Source of the DNA: Colocasia esculenta | Lineage: Eukaryota; Streptophyta; Magnoliopsida; Alismatales; Araceae | NCBI GenBank assembly: GCA_014218235.1 | Contig: CM024753.1 | Location: 186,658,348 to 186,722,347, forward strand | DNA length: 64,000 bases | Direction: 5' to 3' | In this document: positions 56,484-64,000 of the stretch, one piece after another | How the letters are laid out: every line of letters begins with the position of its first letter | How positions within the stretch are numbered: position 1 is the first letter of the stretch | Notes under the pieces: model-generated | Databases searched by the model: none | What the model saw: only the letters and a program-made list of their open reading frames with translations | What the model was told of the DNA's origin: nothing | Position numbers and translations under genes: made by a program

Positions 56484-56790
56484 GGTGGCGACACAGGGTA
56501 TGTCGCCTTCTGAAGACGACATGTGGCTTGTCACCTTCTAGTTGGGAAGGTGATTGGCCCTATGTCGCCTTCTGTCTGTGCTGCCAGCCGCATGCACCTT
56601 TGTCGTGTAGTGTCTGAAGAGGGATGACAGGTGTCAGCATCTGGCAGTAAGGAGGTGACAGATCCTATGTCGCCTTCTGGTGTCAAGCCTGCATGGCTGA
56701 CACGTGGCGATGTCGCAGGTCGACTTGACCGTTGAGCAGGGGATAGAGACATGTCCTATGTCGCCTTCAGGATTACTGAAGTCGACGGGG
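56484..56790. repeat. GCGAC-N9-GTCGC dyad array
   Basis: Units start at 56484, 56512 and 56546, each with 9 bases between 9-bp arms (GGTGGCGAC/GTCGCCTTC type). More half-sites run to about 56790, several followed by CTATGTCGCCTTC. Confidence 0.85.
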
Positions 56791-57461
56791 CCCATGTCGC
56801 CTTCTCATGTTCAAAGGGTTAAGTGCCCAAGCCGAGAGCACAAGCCCCAGTTCGTCTCCTTGCTTGGTGAAGGCTTCTCCTCCGGCGAACTGATGCTTGG
56901 GGACTCCGTGGGAGCTTGGGAGGAGGCCTTGGTGTTCCTTTGCAAGGTAAGGTGTTGGTGGTTGATCTCTCCCTCATTGTGTCTTCTCCTCTCTTCGGCA
57001 TGCTTGGATGCTCTTCAAGGAAGGGTAAGTGCTCGGTTCGTGGGAGGAGGCTCGTGGATCGTCGGAGCTCAGAGGTGGAGGGTTGCTAACCTACGAGAAG
57101 GGCCCTTGAGGTTGGATTTTCATCTCGAGGTAGGGAACCCAAGCCTTCCCCCTAGATCCACTTGCTAGGATCCTCACCTCTTCCAAGCCTAGAACTTGCA
57201 TGCTAGGTTGTTTTCATGCTTTGGTTATGGATGTGGTTTGTGTGGTGCTTTGCATGCAATGGTTGCTTGGGTTTGAGGGTTCTCCATGTTGAGTGAGATG
57301 CATGTGAGTGTAGGTTATTGTGCATGCTTGCTGGGGTTTCTAGAGGGTGGTTTGAGCTCTTTAGAACCATGTTTAATAGCCTACATGATCCCCTCCCCCT
57401 GGATGTGTTTGTGGTGAGGTTGAGGCCCTGGAGAAGGGAGCCTCGGTGTGTTGCACCTGAT

Positions 57462-57730
57462 AATGCGACACCTTGGGTGTCGCAACCCAGGTGGCGACAC
57501 ATCGATGTGTCGCCTTCAGGAACTCCTGAAGGCGACAGCATCTATGTCGCCACCTTGGTGGCGACATGGGGGCCGTCACCTTCTGCCTGTTTTTCTCATT
57601 CCGGTTCTTGTGTCTGTTCTGGAGCACTGACCTGGTCGCGACAAGGCTTATGTCGCAAACAGATCAGTAGGGTTGCGTCGGCCTAGGTGTCGCCTTCATG
57701 ATGGCGACACCAGGCCTGTCGCCTTCTCAG
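57462..57730. repeat. GCGAC-N9/10-GTCGC dyad array, second cluster
   Basis: Units at 57462 (9-base centre), 57490 (10-base, centre ACATCGATGT palindromic), about 57528, 57552, 57636 and 57702 (9-base). Arms are of the GAAGGCGAC/GTCGCCTTC form. Confidence 0.85.
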
Positions 57731-58959
57731 TCAGAGAAGGGACTTGGCAACCTGCTCAGCGTCTTGCTTCCGCTGCGACTCGGTTTTCTCGGCACCTGTG
57801 CTGTTTCCTAGTACAGTGCTACTGCTAGTCTCTCTTCGCCCGGTGCTAGGCAGTTGAGGGCTTGTCCGCGAGACAGGTTGTTACCGTTACCTGGGACCCC
57901 TAGTTCCCGTGCGTCTATGTCAGAGGGTGTTGCTCCAGACGGCGGGGTTTGCTCGAGTCGTTGACTTTGGTAGCAGTAGGGGAAAACGGTGGGACACGAG
58001 CGTTTGTGGAGCTCTCTTAGCTGAGACTGGTACGCCGGTAGTGTTGACTCGTACGACGCAGTTCAACTAGTCCGTGCTGAGACTACTACGTAGTCCTACC
58101 ACGACGCAGTTCAACTAGTCCGTTCTCACTGCCTCACTCTACGTGGTTCCGGTACCACCTAGAGGGTCAGGCGTGGGACCGTAGTCCGGCCAGATTACGG
58201 CAGTTGTGGTTACTTGTGGTTCCGCATCTCACTCCGACGGGAGGTGTCAGACATGGACCGTTGGTCGAGGGTAAGACGCGTGGCGCACCTGACCAGCTGA
58301 CTAGAGTAGCGTACTTTAGCTAGTGTGCTTGCCCAGGCAGTTCGTTGTCTGTGTTTATAGCTAGGTTCTTGTGGTGCCTTGGTTTACATGGGTTTTCCGG
58401 TCCCGCCGAGTGGCTTAGGCCGACGACTGTGTAGTTCTTTCATGCTTCCGCACTTTACTCTATTTAGTAGATTAGACCTTACTGCTTTATTTTAATTATT
58501 GCACTAGTCTATATGCTTGTGGAACCAGTGGGAGATTGGTAGTCCCTACTGGGCTTCTTTGTGAAGCTCACTCCCTATTTTGCATGTGAGACTTCACAGT
58601 AGTTCCCTCCGCGGCGTAGCGAGGAGACGGGCCCGCAGTAGTCGACGTCTCTAGTGGCAGTGTTTCCCCCAATTCTGTACTTCACCCTCGGGGTATGCCC
58701 CTAAGGGACGTGTTATTCCTTTTCCGTTCTGCACTTGTACTTTTACTACTTTGGGACTTGTACTAGACTTGCACGTTGTGTTAGACCTCTTCTTGCACTA
58801 GTTGGTACATTTTTAGTACATTTGTCGTTACTTACTTTCCGTCACATATCTCGTTAGACCGATCCGTTAGCCCTTCGGGGTCTCCGAACCTGTAGGCGGC
58901 GGTGCCGATGGTCGGATCCTTGGTGGGAGCCGGGGACCTGGGTGCCAGGGCCGTTACAG

Positions 58960-58970
58960 TGGTATCAGAG
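58960..58970 (+). other. Tekay primer binding site
   Basis: TGGTATCAGAG, one base after the LTR end, complementary to initiator tRNA-Met. Confidence 0.92.
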
Positions 58971-59097
58971 AAAGGGGTCTATCAAGACTTGTGGTGGAAA
59001 TGAGTAATGACGTAAAGTCCCTTAGAAAGTATAAGTGAACACTGCTAGCCGCCGGAGTCTTAAGTGTCAATAACTAAATCTGGTTGTTTTGCAGATC

Positions 59098-59719
59098 ATG
59101 CCTCCACGCACTCGCAGGCAGGCTCATAACTTGGTGGAGCATCAGGAGAATGAGTCGGACAGTTCGGTTGCTTCCGAGCAGGTGCCGTTCAGTGCTCAGC
59201 CCCAGCAGTTCGAGCAGCCTGACGACCCATTGCCGTAGGGAGGATCGCAGCAGCAGCAGGAGCAGCAGCAGTGGTATCCACCTGCGCCCCCGCTGGCCGT
59301 CATGGAGCTGTGGTGGAGAGCGATGCTTCAGGGTCCGTGGCAGTACCCGCCGCAGCAGCAGTACCAGCCGTACCAGCAGATGCCAGCAGGAGGTCAGCAG
59401 TTTGCAGAGATGGCAGCAGAGGAGCAGCCACCACCGACCCCGCAGGCAGTACTGGTTCAGCCTGAGGTACCACCCGTAGTTCGGCAGCAGACTCCAGCAG
59501 CAGCAGCAGCACCTGAGGACCGCACCGTGCTTCTGGAGAGGTTCCTTCGTCTTCGACCTCCTACGTTTGTAGGCGACCGCGATCCGGATAGAGCAGAGAG
59601 TTGGGTCCATGAGCTCGAGCGCACCTTCGAGACCATGGACTGTGCTGAGTTGGATCAGGTTCGTTTGGCAGTATACCAGCTGAAGGGGTCAGCCCATGAG
59701 TGGTGGCGAGCAGTGAGGC
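59098..59719 (+). pseudogene. gag: Tekay gag, N-terminal part
   Basis: ATG at 59098, three bases after TTGTTTTGCAG, an excellent splice-acceptor match. It reads MPPRTRRQAHNL, a Gln/Pro-rich region, then the retrotransposon-gag domain (LRLRPPTFVGDRDPDRAESW, HELERTF, LAVYQLKGSAHEWWRAV). A TAG at 59236-59238 interrupts codon 47. At about 59719 it changes into copia pol sequence. Confidence 0.88.
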
Positions 59720-62547
59720 TGACCAGCTTACATTGTGGCATCGTAGGCTTGGTCATGCTAGTTATAATGTATTGCACAAGATCATGAGGCTCAAACTGGT
59801 AGGTGGACTTCCTGAAATTCCATTCAATAAAAATGAAAATTTCTGTGATGCATGTGTACAGGCAAAACAAACCCGAAAATCCTTCAAATCAAAAGCACCG
59901 GTGAGTACTTCTAAAGCTTATGAACTGTTGCACATGGACCTATTTGGACCTACGAGAACACTAAGTCTCAATGGCAAACGATATGGTTTTGTCAATGTAG
60001 ATGATTTCTCTAGGTTCACTTGGGTGAAATTTCTGGCTCACAAGAATGAAGCACTGAATGTTTTTGAAGAATTGTTCAATAAAATTGAGCATGGAAATGT
60101 CAACAAAATATGCTCCATCCGCACTGATCACGGGGGAGAATTTGACAACAACTCCTTCACTGATTTTTTGCAGGAACCAAGGTATAGACCACTTGTTTTC
60201 CTCCCCAAGAACTTCAGAGCAAAATGGGGTTGTGGAGAGGAAGAATAGAACCTTGGTGGAGATGGCTCGCACGCTTCCGGTTGAGAATCAATTTGCAAGA
60301 ACCTTTTGGGCAGAAGCGATAAACACGTCATGCTACATTCTTAACAGAGCCATGGTAAGACCGGTATTCAAGAAAACTCCCTATGAACTTCTGAAAGGTA
60401 AGAAACCAACAAATGGGTATTTCAGAGTTTTTGGTTCAAAGGTGTTCATACATAACAATGATAAAAATGATTTGGACAAGTTTGAAGCCAAAAGCGATCA
60501 AGGTATTTTTCTTGGATACTCAGAACACTCTAGAGCCTATAGGGTGTTTAATCTGAAAACTAGAACTGTGGAAGAAACTCCACATGTTATTTTTGATGAA
60601 TCTCCAATCAAGGCTAACATTGCAAATGATTACAGGTTTGATGAAACTGAAGGGACAACCCTTGAGGAACTACAAAGAGAAGGAAAAGAAAAATCTCAAG
60701 TTGTTTCAAAAACAAAGAGTGGATTTCTTCACAGGTATGATGATGAAGATGACGGTCATCTGTTCAAAAATCAAGAAGATGTACCTGAAAAAGATCCACA
60801 AGAGGAAGAACCTCAAATTGAACCACCTCAAGCACTTCCTCCTCCAGAACAACCTCCTCAAATGCAAGATCTACCAGGGCCTTCAACAGTCACCAATGTG
60901 AGGTACTCTAAAGATCACCCCCTTGAAAATGTGATAGGAGACTTAAATGAGTCGGTTCAAACTAGATCTAAGGTTAATCAAATAGTTGAACAGGACCATT
61001 TAGCTTTTGTCTCTCAAGTGGAACCAAAGAATGTTGAAGAAGCCTTAAAAGAAGATTCATGGATTGATGCTATGCATGAGGAGCTTGGACAATTTCAAAG
61101 AAACAATGTCTGGAGTTTAGTTCCTAAAACCCCTGAAATGTCTATCATAGGTACAAGATGGGTCTTTAGAAACAAACTCAATGAAGAGGGTAAAGTGGTG
61201 AGAAACAAGGCTAGACTAGTTGCAAAGGGATATAATCAGGAGTTTGGTGTGGACTTTGAAGAATCCTTTGCACTTGTAGCTAGGCTAGAAGCAGTTAGAA
61301 TCTTATTAGCATATGCATGCTCAAACAAGTTTAAATTGTATCAAATGGATGTCAAAACATCCTTCTTGAATGGCTACATAAAAGAGGAAGTCTATGTCTC
61401 TCAACCATCGGGCTTTGAAGATCATGAGAAACCTAACCATGTCTATAAGTTGCACAAGGCTCTCTATGGTTTGAAACAGGCACCCCGAGCTTGGTACGAT
61501 AGACTAAGCACATTTCTGGTAAGCAAAAACTACTCAAGAGGTAAAGTAGACCAAACTCTCTTTACAAAGAAAGTTCGCACACACATCATTGTTGTTCAAG
61601 TTTATGTGGACGACATCATTTTTGGATCTACTAACCCTTCACTGCGTGAGGAATTTTCCAAACACATGCACAGTGAATTTGAGATGAGTCTAATGGGGGA
61701 GCTTCAATTCTTTCTTGATTTGCAGGTCAAGCAAATGGAGGATGGCTTCTTCATAAACCAAGCAAAGTATGTCAAAGAGCTACTAAAAAGGTTTCAGTTT
61801 GAACAAACAAAGTCTGCCTCAACACCCATGAGCACAAGTATAAAACTGGAAAAAGATGAGAAAGGTAAACCGGTAGATGCCAAACAATTCCGAGGTATGA
61901 TTGGCTCACTCCTCTATCTTACTGCAAGTAGACCGGACATTCAGTTCAGTGTTTGCCTTTGTGCTAGATACCAATCTAGTCCAAAGGAAAGCCATTTAAT
62001 TGCAGTTAAGATAATTTTCAGATATCTCTCAGGTACGTATGACTTGGGTCTTTGGTATCCAGTAGGTAGTAGCTTTGACTTGGTTTCATATTCTGATGCT
62101 GACTATGCTGGATGTAAAATAGATAGGAAAAGCACTAGTGGTTATTGCCAAATCCTTGGTGGTTGCATGGTTTCGTGGGCATCCAAGAAGCAACACTCGG
62201 TTGCACTCTCCACTGCAGAGGCATAATATGTTGCTGCAGGGAGTTATGCGGCACAAGTGTTGTGGATAAAAAGTCAATTGTGTGACTATAACATCGATAT
62301 TGGATGCACACCTATCATATGTGACAACACTAGTGCAATCAATCTATCAAAGAATCCCATTCAACACTCTAGGACAAAACACATAGAAATTCGTCACCAT
62401 TTCTTAAGAGATGAGGTAGCCAACAAAACTTTAGAAATCAGTTTCATACCCACAGAAAAACAATTGGCTGACATCTTTACCAAACCTCTAGCTGAAGATA
62501 GATTCACCACATTGAGAAGAGAATTGGGCTTGTGCAAATTGCAATGA
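59720..62547 (+). pseudogene. pol: Copia-D pol, 5'-truncated
   Basis: A SIRE-type pol distinct from SIRE-1 and Copia-2. It begins at the pre-integrase domain (LTLWHRRLGHASYNV, CDACVQAKQ), then integrase (HMDLFGPTRTLS, IRTDHGGEF, GVVERKNRTL), a Pro/Gln-rich linker, RT (YQMDVKTSFLNGYI, YVDDIIFGSTNP) and RNase H (YSDADYAGCKIDRKSTSG, DNTSAINLSKNP), ending with a stop at 62545-62547. A frame change sits at the T6 run 60164-60169, and a TAA at 62224-62226 follows the codons for LSTAEA. The left end is fused to Tekay gag, so gag and protease are missing. Confidence 0.9.
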
Positions 62548-63686
62548 AACTCATCCATACACTAAGCATATGTCCCTTGTGTGCACCAACTATGAGGTAT
62601 ATCAAATGGTGTTTGTGGAAGAACAAGTCATGCTTGTTTGGAACCTTTCATTATGTGTGAGAAAAGATCCTCCGCCACGTATCCATAGTTGAGATTGCAT
62701 GAAAGGGTTATATATTTTCTATAGGGAATAGTTTCTTTACAATTTGCCCATTCTCTACTTAATTTGAAAAATTGAATATCTTCATGATCTGTCTTCCTGA
62801 ACATTTTGGTGTGCTCATTTGATTGGTCTAGTTGTGCTAGTGTGTCTTGATTTGTTTCATTGTTTGTGTACACATGAGCACACACTATGGGGGAGCTAGT
62901 TCAGGGTAGATGGTTGTCATTGTGAAGGAAATCACTCATTCCATGTGTATCTTCAATTCCCTCACATGTCATGATCATTTCATTCTCCATTCTAACCTTA
63001 AACTGGCTTTGCACTGGCATCTGTCGACAGCCCTCACTCAGTCTGTCGACAGATCAGGCCCCACAGAACACAATTTCTTCTGTCTGTGCAATCTGTCGAC
63101 AGACGAAATCTCATCTGTCGACAGATCTCACAGTTTCTGTCATCCCCGACTGGCCAATCTTCTGTTTGTGTGATCTGTCAACAGGCTCATCTCTAGATGT
63201 CGACAGACACCCTCACTCAAAGCAATTCATGCCTATTTCATAACATACTTCATGAGCAGGTTCATGTCCTTCATCTAAGATGTTTATTGGGTGTTTATAC
63301 ATGTTTGACTCCATCATATTCACATGATATTAATGCTATTCCCTAAACCACCATGATTTGGACATACTACTCATGCACGGGTTTAGGTTACATCATTTTG
63401 AAAACATTGAACCATCGTAGAGGATAAACACCTAACTCTATTGAATAATTTCCTTGTAGGCAAACACTATTCTCAAGCAACATCTTACGGTCATTGAACT
63501 TTATGTCTCAAATTGACGGATAATCATATACATTCTGTTGATCTTGAGTTTTAAGCTAAAATGGAGAAAAGCTACCTATTTCTGAAAAATAACAAAAAAA
63601 ATATAGATAAAAGTAATTCACAAATTGGGATAAAGGTAGGGCAATGATGTGTCTTGCTGAGTAACCGGGGAGATGGGCATCACAAA
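62548..63686 (+). other. Copia-D 3' region, probably untranslated region plus LTR part
   Basis: No ORF. CTATGGGGGAGC at 62885-62896 looks like a degraded polypurine tract, so an LTR may start soon after, but I cannot place its ends. A cluster of CTGTCGACAG palindromes lies at 63021-63215. 63240-63686 is AT-rich with no recognisable feature. Confidence 0.5.
63021..63215. repeat. TCTGTCGACAGA palindrome cluster
   Basis: Five copies of (T)CTGTCGACAG(A) or close variants (about 63021, 63043, 63089, 63114 and 63197) plus CTGTCAACAG near 63174. The perfect form is a 12-bp palindrome around GTCGAC. Confidence 0.85.
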
Positions 63687-64000
63687 TGTGACGGCTCGGG
63701 GTATTTATGCCCATTAAGGCTCCATATCCAGAACCGCCTCCCGCGAACGGACCGAAGTCTCGCAAGGGATATCTCACACACGTGTCCAGTAAGAGTATAA
63801 AAGACAAACCACAAGAATATAAGACACAAGAAAGTACATGTGCTCATATCTGTTCACAAATTTGTACAATTGTCCCATTACATTAATACATGTCCAATTA
63901 AAAGAGTACAACTACCTGGGGCATACCCCGAGGGAGCACAAGCTCACACAACACTAACTACTAAACTACTGCTGGTGGTACAAGTCCAACACAACGCCAC
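63687..64000 (-). mobile_element. Tekay-like LTR end, leaving the right edge
   Basis: On the minus strand the LTR ends at 63687 with CCCCGAGCCGTCACA. It shares its terminal ~300 bases with 24045-24345 and with the complement of 3840-4140, including GGGGCATACCCC (63918-63929). The rest is outside the window. Confidence 0.8.

Larger units (their letters stand above)
56442..58958 (+). repeat. Tekay LTR between pol end and gag start
   Basis: 2,517 bp. It starts TGTAACATCCCATGTTACA, itself an inverted repeat, and ends GGGCCGTTACA. GAGGTAGG is at 57127, two dyad arrays are present, the CCCTACTGGGC hairpin is at 58544 and GGGGTATGCCCC at 58690. The polypurine tract usually seen before a 3' LTR is weak here (56382-56441 is T-rich). 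Confidence 0.9.
55936..59719 (+). mobile_element. Permuted Tekay chromovirus fragment: pol end, LTR, PBS, gag start
   Basis: Reads pol C-terminus (55936-56361), LTR (56442-58958), PBS (58960-58970), leader and gag N-terminus (59098-59719). It is broken in mid-integrase on the left and mid-gag on the right. One LTR flanked by internal sequence on both sides is the order of a one-LTR circle opened within the internal region, or the middle of a tandem array. Neither break is at an LTR border. Confidence 0.85.

Overview
The window looks like flowering-plant nuclear heterochromatin. It is filled with plant-type LTR retrotransposons (SIRE-type Ty1/copia, Tekay-type chromovirus and Athila-type Ty3/gypsy) and one CACTA (En/Spm) DNA transposon. 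I see no rRNA, intact tRNA gene, CRISPR or recognisable host gene. The sequence does not let me name the species.

Layout, outermost first. Positions 1-7206 are a mosaic of broken pieces: a minus-strand gypsy LTR leaving the left edge, a fragment of a SIRE third ORF, two Tekay-like LTRs joined tail to tail, a SIRE LTR start and an AT-rich LTR remnant. Positions 7207-26095 hold a minus-strand copia element (Copia-A). Its gag is split by a gypsy solo LTR (8244-21059, target duplication AATCA). That solo LTR is itself split by a complete Athila-type element (8857-19380, GTAAC). A second solo LTR (21147-24345, GAAAC) sits in the Copia-A leader. Positions 26096-26619 are an older copia remnant.

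From 26620 a plus-strand SIRE-like element (Copia-2) begins. Its gag is cut at 29006 by a gypsy solo LTR (29007-52207, AAAAG). That solo LTR carries two younger insertions: a 13.1-kb SIRE element with near-identical LTRs (SIRE-1, 30736-43882, CATTT) and a 7.07-kb CACTA element (44988-52058, GTG). Copia-2 gag-pol resumes at 52213 and is lost at 54974. The right end (54975-64000) has degenerate LTR starts, a circularly permuted Tekay fragment (pol end, LTR, PBS, gag start), a truncated copia pol (Copia-D) and another minus-strand Tekay-like LTR.

Almost everything is decayed. The exceptions are SIRE-1 (intact gag, a pol with one frame break, and an uninterrupted 1,125-residue third ORF downstream of pol) and the 3' eight exons of the CACTA element, which join in frame. 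The most interesting unexplained signal is in the LTRs. Several gypsy LTRs carry arrays of a 27-28-bp dyad, GAANGCGAC, then 9 or 10 variable bases, then GTCGCNTTC. The copia LTRs carry their own arrays of CG-containing short repeats. Three further motifs recur at comparable places in otherwise diverged gypsy LTRs: GAGGTAGG, a CCCTACTGRGC/GCTCACYCC hairpin, and GGGGYATRCCCC.
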